The notes: a model not told the origin generated them from the letters alone. Counted from the stretch's first letter, positions 1 through 6,048 are shown. The stretch is 6,105 nt of DNA from Paracoccaceae bacterium (GCA_015487335.1 WFPZ01000192.1:1-6105), one strand, 5' to 3'. Made by a program: numbers and translations.

Positions 1-202
1 CCGTCGAATCGGCGACCCGCTGATTGCCGGTGACCACGATGGAGGTGAAACGGTAACTTTGCGCCTGCTCCTGGGCCAGCGCGGGCGCCGGCGCCAGACC
101 CGGGGCCAGAACCCCCAGAAGAAACAGCGCCGCGGCAAGCTGCCGGATCAGGTTCCAATTTGCGCAAAAACGCCGATTCCGGCGGTCACTCAATTCAAGC
201 AT
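1..202 (-). CDS. bamA: BamA outer-membrane protein assembly factor, N-terminal part (runs off window)
   Basis: First 67 codons of BamA, the Omp85-family outer-membrane barrel that folds and inserts other barrel proteins; the remainder (further POTRA domains and the barrel, several hundred residues) lies beyond base 1. The ATG at 202-200 opens a Sec-type signal peptide: a long basic n-region (residues 1-20, many Arg), a hydrophobic stretch (about 21-42, LAAALFLLGVLAPG) and a signal-peptidase I site after ALA43. The mature chain begins QEQAQSYRFTSIVVTGNQRV, the usual opening strand of POTRA1. Downstream position after rseP fits the conserved rseP-bamA order. A promoter (238-266) lies in the gap, so bamA probably has its own transcript. 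The Shine-Dalgarno is unremarkable (GGAACGGGG close to the ATG) and the n-region is long, so a slightly later start such as the TTG at codon 4 is possible. The family call is confident; the exact start is less so. Confidence 0.9.
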   Translation of the reverse strand, partial: MLELSDRRNRRFCANWNLIRQLAAALFLLGVLAPGLAPAPALAQEQAQSYRFTSIVVTGNQRVADST

Positions 203-237
203 CGGCCCCGTTCCAAACAGCTGTTCCCTGTGAGGAG

Positions 238-266
238 TGAGTAACCGTTCGGGCCCCCCTTGTCAA
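238..266 (-). promoter_or_regulatory. Candidate sigma70-type promoter of bamA
   Basis: Reading the minus strand, a perfect -35 hexamer TTGACA (266-261) is followed after exactly 17 nt by TACTCA (243-238) as a weak -10. Transcription would begin near 231, giving a 5' leader of about 30 nt before the bamA ATG at 202. The -35 match and spacing are seen directly; the -10 matches the TATAAT consensus poorly, which is common in alphaproteobacterial promoters. An alternative register (GTTACT, 3/6 matches) is possible. Its position supports bamA being transcribed independently of the upstream rseP operon. Confidence 0.6.
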
Positions 267-305
267 AGCGCGCAAGACGCGCCCGGAACCTGCCGGCCCG
301 GGCGC
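265..305 (-). terminator. Possible terminator hairpins between the small ORF and bamA
   Basis: About 30 nt after the small-ORF stop, the minus-strand transcript contains a perfect 8-bp GC stem, GCGCCCGG / CCGGGCGC (arms 305-298 and 286-279, 11-nt loop). Overlapping it is a second stem, GCGCG-TCTTG-CGCGC (282-268), followed by only three T residues (267-265), which are also part of the bamA -35 region. The two stems share bases and are mutually exclusive. Position suits the end of the rseP transcript, but the U tract is poor, so intrinsic termination is an inference. Confidence 0.35.
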
Positions 306-333
306 TGATTTCATGTAAACTGAAAGGATCCGC

Positions 334-459
334 TCAGAGGGAGCCGACCACGGAGCCCAGGGCGAGCGCGGCGGCGATCGCGCCTGCGTAAAGGAGCCTG
401 TCCCAGTTGAGCGTCACCAGGAGCGACAGCCCGCGATAGCCCGTTTGCAAGGTCTGCAT
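334..459 (-). CDS. Small hypothetical single-pass membrane protein (41 aa)
   Basis: I do not recognise a characterised family. The 41-codon ORF starts at the ATG 459-457 and ends in TGA at 336-334. Residues 1-21 (MQTLQTGYRGLSLLVTLNWD) are mixed and amphipathic-looking; about residues 22-41 (LLYAGAIAAALALGSVVGSL) form a likely transmembrane helix reaching the C-terminus. Evidence for coding: 37 of 41 codons end in G or C, like the neighbouring genes, whereas the 37 codons of the same open frame upstream of this ATG have only 20 of 37, so coding bias switches on at this start. GGGGAA lies at a suitable distance upstream as a Shine-Dalgarno. It sits 79 nt after rseP and 131 nt before bamA, on the same strand, suggesting an envelope-related role, but function is unknown. 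From memory, similar tiny proteins may be annotated as hypothetical in Rhodobacterales; this was not checked. Confidence 0.6.
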   Translation of the reverse strand: MQTLQTGYRGLSLLVTLNWDRLLYAGAIAAALALGSVVGSL

Positions 460-464
460 GGGAA

Positions 465-509
465 ATTCCCCGCGATAGTTGCCTGTGGGACCGTACTTAG
501 GCGGGGAAT
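465..509 (-). promoter_or_regulatory. Potential RBS-sequestering stem upstream of the 41-aa ORF
   Basis: In the minus-strand transcript, AUUCCCCGC (509-501) is perfectly complementary over 9 bases to GCGGGGAAU (473-465), with a 27-nt loop (500-474). The 3' arm contains the GGGGAA that would serve as the Shine-Dalgarno for the ATG at 459. If the stem forms, it would mask that ribosome binding site. Complementarity is seen directly; a regulatory effect is inferred. A competing pairing inside the region (GCCU with AGGC) exists, so alternative folds are possible. Confidence 0.4.
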
Positions 510-531
510 GTGGCACCACTGTGGCGCCACA
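509..531. repeat. 23-bp near-perfect palindrome just after the rseP stop
   Basis: On the plus strand the arms are TGTGGCACCAC (509-519) and GTGGCGCCACA (521-531) around a single central T, matching at 10 of 11 positions; the outer half also contains a perfect 12-bp palindrome (520-531). In minus-strand RNA the one mismatch becomes a G-U wobble, so a 10-bp hairpin with a 3-nt loop can form starting 8 nt after the rseP stop codon. No U tract follows, so it is not a standard intrinsic terminator. It could be a 3'-end-stabilising or processing hairpin, or a DNA operator. Confidence 0.5.
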
Positions 532-538
532 ATGGCAA

Positions 539-1873
539 TCATGGGCATGTGATATCGTTGAGCACCGCAAAGACCATCAGCGTGCCGATCAGCGCCAGCC
601 CCAGTGCCATCAGGATGCGCAGGGCGAAATCCGAGGGTGGCTTGCCCGTCACCGCCTCCCAGGCGTGAAAGACCAGATGCCCGCCGTCGAGAATCGGCAC
701 CGGGAAGAGGTTGAGGAACCCCACCGCGGTGGAGAGCACCGCCACGAACCACAGGAAGCTCATCAGCCCCTGGCTGGCCGCCGCGGCGGAGGTTTCGGCA
801 ATCCCGATGGGCCCGCGCAGGTTGCACTTGGAAATCGTGCCCGCGATCATGTGATAAAGGCCCGAGAGCGAAGAGCGCACGATGTACCAGGTCTGGCCCG
901 CGCCATAGCCGAGGGCCTCGAGCACACCCGGCGAGGCGGTCCTGGGCTCGAACACCATGCCGCCGGTGATCCCGATCAGCCAGCGGGTTTCGAAGCCGCC
1001 GTCGGGAAGCGGCAGATCCATCCGGCGCGGCACCAGGGTGACATCGAAAACCTCGCCCTGCCGCCACACCTTCAGCACGATCGGCCGCCCCTGCGTGGCG
1101 CCGACGATTTCGCGCAGTTCGGAAAACGCCGCCACCGGCTGTCCTTCGGCGCTGAGGATCACGTCGCCGGGCTTCATGCCCGCGTCCATCGCCGCCGAAC
1201 CCGGCGTCAGCCCCACCACCAGCGGCGGGTAGGGATAGGGGCCCGGCACCGTGAGGCGCTGGCCGTCGCGGCGCACCTCGTAGTCGAGCACCGGCGCCAC
1301 CGGCAGGGATTCGATGAAGCCCTGGAACTGCTCCAGCTTCGGCGTCTTGCGCCCGGCGATGGCCAGGATCTCGTCGCCCACCTGCAGCTCGTTCTCGTAG
1401 GGCACCGGGCGCAGCTCGGCGATGGTCAGCGGGTCGGAAGCCACGCCGCGGATGCCGATCAGGGCCGCGAAGAGGGCGATCGAGAGGATGAAATTGGCCA
1501 CCGGCCCCGCCGCCACGGTGGCCGCCCGCGCCCACAGCGGCGCGGTGTGCATGGTGCGGCCGCGCAACTCGGGGTCGAGGGCCTCGATGGCCTCCGGGTC
1601 GGGGGCGGAGGCGGCGTTGGAATCGCCCAGGAAGCGGACGTAGCCGCCAAGCGGCAGGGCCGCGATCTGCCAGCGGGTGCCGTGGCGGTCCACCCGCGAC
1701 CACAGGACCGGGCCGAAGCCGATCGAGAACACCTCGGCCGGGATGCCCGACCAGCGCCCGACGATGTAATGGCCGAACTCGTGAATCGCCACGATGATCA
1801 TCAGGGCGACGACGAAGGCCGCGATGGTGTAGAGCGCGCCTCCGAAAGAGGGAATCAGGCTGAAAAGATCCAC
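539..1873 (-). CDS. rseP: RseP-type site-2 intramembrane zinc metalloprotease
   Basis: Site-2 protease (MEROPS M50 family) that cuts transmembrane segments, typically of anti-sigma factors or residual signal peptides, in the inner membrane. With the GTG start at 1873 it has 444 residues, a normal length. The zinc motif HEFGH is at 31-35 in the first transmembrane helix; GPVANF (123-128) lies in the second; tandem PDZ regions fill about 140-290, with carboxylate-loop-like GDEIL and GDVIL near 166 and 236; the conserved NLFPVPILDGG with the third zinc ligand Asp396 follows the third helix (about 369-387); a final helix spans about 418-438. The GTG is chosen because AAGAGG sits well placed upstream, overlapping the end of dxr, and the protein then begins MDLFSLIP, matching the family pattern I know. 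An upstream ATG at 1960 would bury the start inside dxr. Substrate here is unknown; no anti-sigma gene is in the window. Confidence 0.96.
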   Translation of the reverse strand: MDLFSLIPSFGGALYTIAAFVVALMIIVAIHEFGHYIVGRWSGIPAEVFSIGFGPVLWSRVDRHGTRWQIAALPLGGYVRFLGDSNAASAPDPEAIEALDPELRGRTMHTAPLWARAATVAAGPVANFILSIALFAALIGIRGVASDPLTIAELRPVPYENELQVGDEILAIAGRKTPKLEQFQGFIESLPVAPVLDYEVRRDGQRLTVPGPYPYPPLVVGLTPGSAAMDAGMKPGDVILSAEGQPVAAFSELREIVGATQGRPIVLKVWRQGEVFDVTLVPRRMDLPLPDGGFETRWLIGITGGMVFEPRTASPGVLEALGYGAGQTWYIVRSSLSGLYHMIAGTISKCNLRGPIGIAETSAAAASQGLMSFLWFVAVLSTAVGFLNLFPVPILDGGHLVFHAWEAVTGKPPSDFALRILMALGLALIGTLMVFAVLNDITCP

Positions 1874-1877
1874 GTGC

Positions 1878-3059
1878 TCATGCCTCTTGCTGCTGTGCGC
1901 GGGCGATGGCCTCGCCTGCCTTGATACGTGCCAGATGGTCGGCCGCAGTGACCTTATCAAGGGTCATCGCTCCGTCGTCGAGCCCCCCGGCAGATGACAT
2001 TTCCGCCAGAACCCGCTCCACCACCCCGGCCATGTCCATGAAGCCGATCCGCCCGGCGATGAAGGCATCGAGCGCGGCCTCCTTGGCGGCGTTGAACACC
2101 GCCCCCGCCAGCCCTCCGGCGGCCATCACCTCGCGGGCCAGCCGCAGGGCGGGAAAGCGGGCCTCGTCGGGGCGCTGGAAGCGCAGCTGCCCGAGCTGCG
2201 CCAGATCGGGGCGCGCCACCGGCAGTTCGCGCCGCTTCGGCCAGTTCAGGGCAAAGCCGATGGCATGGCGCATGTCGGGCGCGCCCAGATGCGCCATCAG
2301 CGCCCCGTCGCGAAAGCCCACCAGCGCATGAACGATGCTCTCGGGATGGACCAGAACCTCGATCTGCTCCGGAGCGAACCCGAAAAACTCTTTCGCTTCG
2401 ATGACTTCCAGCGCCTTGTTGAACATCGAGGCGCTGTCGATGGTGATCCGCTGGCCCATCACCCAGTTGGGATGGTTGAGCGCCTCCTGCAGCGTCGCCC
2501 GGGCCAGGCGCGAGACCGGCCAGTCGCGGAACGGGCCGCCCGAGGCGGTGATGATCACCCGCTCCACCGCCGAGATGTCCTCGCCGATGAGCGCCTGGAA
2601 GATGGCCGAATGCTCGCTGTCCACCGGCAGCACCGTGGCCCCGTGGGCGCGCGCGGTGGCCATCAGCAGCGGCCCCGCACTGACCAGGCTTTCCTTGTTG
2701 GCCAGCGCCAGGGTGGCGCCCTGCTCCAGCGCCTTCAGCCCCGGCGCCAGCCCCGCTGCGCCGACGATGGCCGACATCACCCAGTCCGCAGGGCGCGCCG
2801 CCGCCTCGCGCAGCGCCGCCGGCCCGGCCGCGGCCTCCACGCCGCTGCCCGCCAGCGCCTCGCGCAGATCCGTCAGAAGCTCTTCGTGGGCGGTTACCGC
2901 GATCTCGGCCCCGAAGCTGCGGGCATCGCGGGCCAGCCGGGCGATGTTGCGCCCGCCGCTCAGCGCCACCACGTGATACGCCTCGCGGTCGCGGCCGATC
3001 AGGTCGAGCGTGCTCTGCCCGATGGAGCCGGTGGCGCCGAAAACGGAAATCCGCCGCAT
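1878..3059 (-). CDS. dxr: 1-deoxy-D-xylulose-5-phosphate reductoisomerase
   Basis: Cytoplasmic enzyme that converts 1-deoxy-D-xylulose 5-phosphate to 2-C-methyl-D-erythritol 4-phosphate with NADPH, the committed step of the MEP isoprenoid pathway. The protein has 393 residues, normal for the family. Seen in order: NADPH-binding GATGSIG (8-14); ALANKESLV (118-126); metal and substrate site VDSEHSAIFQ (146-155, Asp147 and Glu149); TASGGPF (171-177, Ser173); NHPNWVMG (195-202, His196 and Trp199); and NKALE (214-218), giving the third metal ligand Glu218. These correspond to the E. coli residues with a constant offset, so the active site is intact. The ATG overlaps the cdsA stop as TGATG, implying translational coupling; the open frame continues upstream but that part is antiparallel reading of cdsA in another frame. 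Its product feeds the isoprenoid precursors that UppS, two genes upstream, elongates. Confidence 0.98.
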   Translation of the reverse strand: MRRISVFGATGSIGQSTLDLIGRDREAYHVVALSGGRNIARLARDARSFGAEIAVTAHEELLTDLREALAGSGVEAAAGPAALREAAARPADWVMSAIVGAAGLAPGLKALEQGATLALANKESLVSAGPLLMATARAHGATVLPVDSEHSAIFQALIGEDISAVERVIITASGGPFRDWPVSRLARATLQEALNHPNWVMGQRITIDSASMFNKALEVIEAKEFFGFAPEQIEVLVHPESIVHALVGFRDGALMAHLGAPDMRHAIGFALNWPKRRELPVARPDLAQLGQLRFQRPDEARFPALRLAREVMAAGGLAGAVFNAAKEAALDAFIAGRIGFMDMAGVVERVLAEMSSAGGLDDGAMTLDKVTAADHLARIKAGEAIARAQQQEA

Positions 3060-3844
3060 CAGCCCGCCAGCCCGCCCGCCGCCTGCAGCAGCATCAGCGC
3101 CAGCGCCGCCCCCACCAGCGCATCGAGACGGTCCAGCACCCCGCCGTGGCCGGGCAGCAGGCCGGAGCTGTCCTTCACCCCGGCCCGGCGCTTGAGCGCG
3201 CTTTCCGCGATGTCGCCCAGCTGGCCGGCGAAGGCGATCGCCACCGACAGCCAGATCAGTGCCGCGCCCGCCCCCAGAACCGGCGCCATGAAGGCCCCGA
3301 ATGCCGCCGCCGCGATCCATCCGGCGATGGTGCCCGACCATGTCTTCCTGGGGCTGATGCGGGGCCAGAATTTCGGCCCGCCGATCGCACGGCCCGCCGC
3401 GTAGCCGGCGATGTCGCTGGCCACCACCACCCCGATCAGCCACACCACCCAGGCCAGCCCGGCCTCTTCGCGCAGATTGAACAGAAAGGCGGTGGCCAGC
3501 AGTATCGCGCCGGCATAAAGCCCCGCCCCCAGCCGCGAGACGCGGGCCGCGAACCCAACGGTGACCGCCACCAGAACCAGCGCCGCGATGGTGACCGACT
3601 GCGGCAGCAGGGTGACCATCAGCAGCACCAGCGCCCCGGCCGCCCCCAGAAGCACCGGCACCGGCCCGGTGCGAAAGCCGGTCATGCGGGCCAGTTCCCA
3701 GATCATCGCCCCTGCCGCGGCCAGGCAGAGGGCGAGAAACCACCACCCCCCGGCCCAGGCCGTGAAGGCCCCGGCCCCGGCCAGCACGATGCCGGTCAGG
3801 ACCCGTGCGACCAGGTCATCCCATCTGCCTGACGCGGCGCTCAT
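3059..3844 (-). CDS. cdsA: Phosphatidate cytidylyltransferase (CDP-diglyceride synthase)
   Basis: Integral inner-membrane enzyme that makes CDP-diacylglycerol from phosphatidic acid and CTP, the branch-point precursor of bacterial phospholipids. It has 261 residues with several hydrophobic segments from about residue 15 to 258. The C-terminal family signature is complete: SALKRRAGVKDSSGLLPGHG begins at Ser215 and continues to the DRLD ending at Asp241, fitting the S-x-x-K-R-x4-K-D ... H-G-G-x-x-D-R-x-D pattern. Other conserved patches are SDIAGYAAGR (143-152), SPRKTWSG (164-171) and GQLGDIAES (207-215). The start ATG at 3844 overlaps the uppS stop as ATGA (4 nt), and there is no separate Shine-Dalgarno, so translation is probably coupled. 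An upstream in-frame ATG at 3928 would add an unlikely 28-residue basic extension inside uppS. The family is usually 260-290 residues, so this is on the short side but complete. Confidence 0.97.
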   Translation of the reverse strand: MSAASGRWDDLVARVLTGIVLAGAGAFTAWAGGWWFLALCLAAAGAMIWELARMTGFRTGPVPVLLGAAGALVLLMVTLLPQSVTIAALVLVAVTVGFAARVSRLGAGLYAGAILLATAFLFNLREEAGLAWVVWLIGVVVASDIAGYAAGRAIGGPKFWPRISPRKTWSGTIAGWIAAAAFGAFMAPVLGAGAALIWLSVAIAFAGQLGDIAESALKRRAGVKDSSGLLPGHGGVLDRLDALVGAALALMLLQAAGGLAG

Positions 3845-4599
3845 CCGGGAACGGCACCGAAGCGGCGCTCGCGCCGGGCAAAATCGCGGATGATCCGGGC
3901 GAAGATCTCGGGGGTGAAATCGGGCCACAGGGTATCGATGAACTCGTATTCCGCATAGGCCGACTGCCAGAGCAGGAAGTTGGAGATGCGCGCCTCGCCG
4001 GAGGTGCGGATCACCAGATCCGGGTCGGGCAGCACGCAGGTATCGAGATAGCGCGGCAGGGTTTCCTCGTCGATGTCGCGCGGCGACAGCCTGCCGGCGG
4101 CCACGTCGCGGGCCAGCCGCCTGGTGGCGCGCGCCACCTCGTCGCGCCCGCCGTAATTGAGCGCCACCGTCAGATGCACCAGATCGTTGTCGGCGGTCAT
4201 CAGCTCCAGCTCGTCCATCAGCGAGACCAGCTTTTCCTCGAGCCGCACCCGGTCGCCGATGAAGCGCACCCGGATGCCGTTGTCGCGCAGGGCCCGGGCC
4301 TCCTTGGTGATGTAGCGCTTGAAAAGCGTCATCAGGCCGGCCACCTCGGCCTGGGTGCGCTTCCAGTTCTCGGTGGAAAAGGCGAATATCGTCAGGTACT
4401 TGACGCCAAGCCCGGGGCAGGCCTCGACAACCTGGCGCACCCGCCGCGCGCCGGCCTGATGGCCGAACAGCCGCGGCTTGCCGCGGGCCTGGGCCCAGCG
4501 CCCGTTGCCATCCATGATGATGGCCACGTGCCGCGGCCCGGTGGGCGTGTCGTCCTTCAAGCTCTCTTCCTCTTGCAGAGCCCCGATACCCGCTGACAT
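3841..4599 (-). CDS. uppS: Isoprenyl transferase, undecaprenyl diphosphate synthase type
   Basis: Cis-prenyltransferase that extends farnesyl diphosphate with isopentenyl diphosphate units to undecaprenyl diphosphate, the lipid carrier for peptidoglycan and other envelope glycans. The protein has 252 residues. Seen: AIIMDGNGRWAQ (26-37) with catalytic-site Asp30; FGHQAGA with His47; FAFSTENW (72-79); and the C-terminal signature DLVIRTSGEARISNFLLWQS (194-213) with Arg198, Arg204 and Ser206, followed by AYAEYEF (214-220). About 20 residues precede the conserved core, a short hydrophilic extension. The ATG at 4599 has GAGGGGGG upstream as a strong Shine-Dalgarno, supporting this start. It begins 19 nt after frr and overlaps cdsA by 4 nt. 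Undecaprenyl chain length is the family default and cannot be read from the sequence alone. Confidence 0.97.
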   Translation of the reverse strand: MSAGIGALQEEESLKDDTPTGPRHVAIIMDGNGRWAQARGKPRLFGHQAGARRVRQVVEACPGLGVKYLTIFAFSTENWKRTQAEVAGLMTLFKRYITKEARALRDNGIRVRFIGDRVRLEEKLVSLMDELELMTADNDLVHLTVALNYGGRDEVARATRRLARDVAAGRLSPRDIDEETLPRYLDTCVLPDPDLVIRTSGEARISNFLLWQSAYAEYEFIDTLWPDFTPEIFARIIRDFARRERRFGAVPG

Positions 4600-4618
4600 C
4601 GCTAGCCCCCCTCGGGCG

Positions 4619-5185
4619 TCAGACCTGCATGATCTCCGCCTGCTTCTGCTCCAGCGCCTTGTCCACGCTGGCGATATACCTGTCCGTCAGCTCCTGGACC
4701 TCGTCATGCCAGATCTTGTGATCGTCCTCCGACATCCCGGCGGCCTTGGCCTTCTTCAGCTGTTCCATCCCGTCGCGGCGCACGTTGCGGATCGCCACGC
4801 GGGCCTGCTCGGCATACTGGGCGGCGACCCGCGACAGCTCGCGCCGGCGCTCCTCGTTGAGCTCGGGGATCGGCAGGCGGATGATGGTGCCGTCCACCAC
4901 CGGGTTGATCCCCAGCCCGCTTTCGCGGATCGCCTTCTCGGCCGCGCCCACCAGGGACTTGTCCCAGATGTTGATGGTCAGCATCCGCGGCTCGGGCACG
5001 TTGACGGTGCCGATCTGGTTGAGCGGGGTCATGGCGCCATAGGCATTCACCTGGATCGGCTCGACCATGGTGGCCGAGGCCCGGCCCGTGCGCAGGCTGG
5101 CGAATTCGTGCTTGAGCGCGGTCATCGCGCCCTCCATCCGACGCTCGAGGTCGTCAAGATCGATTTCCAGTTCTTCGTCCGACAT
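4619..5185 (-). CDS. frr: Ribosome recycling factor
   Basis: RRF splits post-termination ribosomes together with EF-G in the cytoplasm. The protein has 188 residues against about 185 for the family. It shows the two-part architecture: an initial helix with the conserved SLRTGRAS (30-37); domain II in the middle, about 31-105 (VEPIQVNAYGAMTPLNQIGT at 41-60, then IRLPIPELNEERR at 102-114); and the long C-terminal helices containing the ribosome-binding Arg cluster VAIRNVRRD (130-138). The ATG at 5185 is preceded only by a weak Shine-Dalgarno (GACGGGC, rather far away), so initiation may be modest or depend on leader structure in the 86-nt gap from pyrH. The pyrH-frr pairing is nearly universal in proteobacteria. 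Confidence 0.98.
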   Translation of the reverse strand: MSDEELEIDLDDLERRMEGAMTALKHEFASLRTGRASATMVEPIQVNAYGAMTPLNQIGTVNVPEPRMLTINIWDKSLVGAAEKAIRESGLGINPVVDGTIIRLPIPELNEERRRELSRVAAQYAEQARVAIRNVRRDGMEQLKKAKAAGMSEDDHKIWHDEVQELTDRYIASVDKALEQKQAEIMQV

Positions 5186-5246
5186 TTGCTGATTGCCCGT
5201 CTTTCGGCGCGTTCCGCCCCTGTTTTCCTTCTCGAGTTCCCGTTCC

Positions 5247-5270
5247 GCGCGGTATTCCGCGCTATATAGC
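5247..5270 (-). promoter_or_regulatory. Hairpin and AT-rich palindrome in the pyrH-frr gap
   Basis: Directly after the pyrH stop, the minus strand reads GCTATATAGC (5270-5261, a perfect 10-bp palindrome) and then GCGCGG-AATA-CCGCGC (5262-5247), a perfect 6-bp GC stem with a tetraloop. No U tract follows, so termination is unlikely; an mRNA processing or stability site is possible. The TATATA inside the first palindrome could be a -10 box for frr, but the best -35 (TATACA, 18 nt upstream) matches only 3 of 6 bases. Confidence 0.3.
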
Positions 5271-5271
5271 C

Positions 5272-6009
5272 CTAACCGCCCACGGTTGTATAGGTGCCTT
5301 TGCCCGAGAGGATCCCCCGGAAGCCGCCCGGCTCGTCCAGCGAGAAGACGATGATCGGCAGGTTGTTGTCGCGCGCCAGGGCAATGGCCGAGGCATCCAT
5401 CACGCCCAGATGCTGGGCCAGCACGTCATCGTAGCTGATGCGCTGGTAGCGGATGGCATCGGCGTGCTTTTCGGGGTCCTTGTCATAGACCCCGTCCACC
5501 CGCGTGCCCTTGAAGATCGCCTCGCAGGCCATTTCGTTGGCGCGCAGCGTGGCCGCGGTGTCGGTGGTGAAATAGGGGTTGCCGGTGCCGGCGGCGAAGA
5601 TGCACACCCGCCCCTTTTCCAGATGGCGCACGGCGCGGCGGCGGATGTAGGGCTCGCAGACCTGATCCATCGGGATGGCGCTGATGACGCGGGTGAACAC
5701 CCCCTTGGCCTCCAGCGCGCTCTGCATGGCAAGCGCGTTCATCACCGTAGCCAGCATGCCCATGTAGTCGGCGGTGGTGCGCTCCATCCCCTGGGCGCTG
5801 CCCTGCAGCCCCCGGAAGATGTTGCCGCCGCCGATCACCATGCAGATCTCGACCCCCAGATCGTGCACCGACTTCACCTCGTCGGCGATACGATTCACCG
5901 TCGGCGGGTGCAGCCCGTAGCCCTGATCCCCCATCAGGGCCTCGCCCGATATCTTGAGGAGAACGCGCTTGTATCTGGTCGAGGGTTGGCCTTCACCCTG
6001 CTCGCTCAT
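5272..6009 (-). CDS. pyrH: UMP kinase
   Basis: Bacterial UMP kinase of the amino-acid-kinase fold; phosphorylates UMP to UDP with ATP in the cytoplasm for pyrimidine nucleotide synthesis. With the ATG at 6009 it has 245 residues, usual for the family. Seen: VLLKISGEALMG (16-27) at the phosphate-binding site; VIGGGNIFRG (58-67); TADYMGM (79-85); FAAGTGNPYFTTDTAA (138-153) for UMP and phosphate binding; KGTRVDGVYDKDP (167-179) for ATP; and MDASAIALARDNNLPIIVF (204-222). The start at 6009 is preferred to the ATG at 6030 (seven codons earlier) because GGGG lies 8 nt before it and the candidate promoter then gives a leader of about 33 nt; the earlier ATG has no Shine-Dalgarno. It is the first gene of the apparent operon within this window; what lies upstream is not visible. 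Confidence 0.98.
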   Translation of the reverse strand: MSEQGEGQPSTRYKRVLLKISGEALMGDQGYGLHPPTVNRIADEVKSVHDLGVEICMVIGGGNIFRGLQGSAQGMERTTADYMGMLATVMNALAMQSALEAKGVFTRVISAIPMDQVCEPYIRRRAVRHLEKGRVCIFAAGTGNPYFTTDTAATLRANEMACEAIFKGTRVDGVYDKDPEKHADAIRYQRISYDDVLAQHLGVMDASAIALARDNNLPIIVFSLDEPGGFRGILSGKGTYTTVGG

Positions 6010-6048
6010 GTAGAACACCCCGTGTGGCATTGAAATTCGTGCCGGTGC

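Noticed and set aside
160..202. Twin-arginine (Tat) signal in the BamA n-region, suggested by its RR pairs
   Set aside because: The Arg pairs do not fit the S/T-R-R-x-F-L-K consensus, and BamA proteins are exported by Sec.
59..244. A 61-codon plus-strand open frame opposite the bamA start
   Set aside because: It is the complement of the BamA signal-peptide region, basic and low-complexity, with no ribosome binding site or domain.
460..570. N-terminal extension of the small ORF to an ATG at 570 (78 aa in total)
   Set aside because: The extension overlaps the rseP 3' end, has near-random third-position composition (20/37 G or C) and His/Cys-rich text, and crosses the palindrome. The ATG at 459 has a Shine-Dalgarno and marks the onset of coding bias.
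414..1703. A 429-codon minus-strand frame overlapping rseP
   Set aside because: It is an out-of-frame reading of rseP rich in Arg, Gly and Ala; the correct frame carries HEFGH, PDZ and LDG motifs.
479..1924. A 481-codon open frame on the plus strand opposite rseP
   Set aside because: It is an antisense shadow produced by the high third-position GC of rseP. The translation is low-complexity, rich in His, Arg, Gly and Gln, with no recognisable domain, and the minus-strand frame has an intact protease.
2265..3404. A 379-codon plus-strand open frame opposite dxr and cdsA, and a 263-codon one (3805-4596) opposite uppS
   Set aside because: They span the junctions of two or more well-supported minus-strand genes or mirror one of them, and have Arg/Gln/His/Pro-rich shadow composition with no family resemblance.
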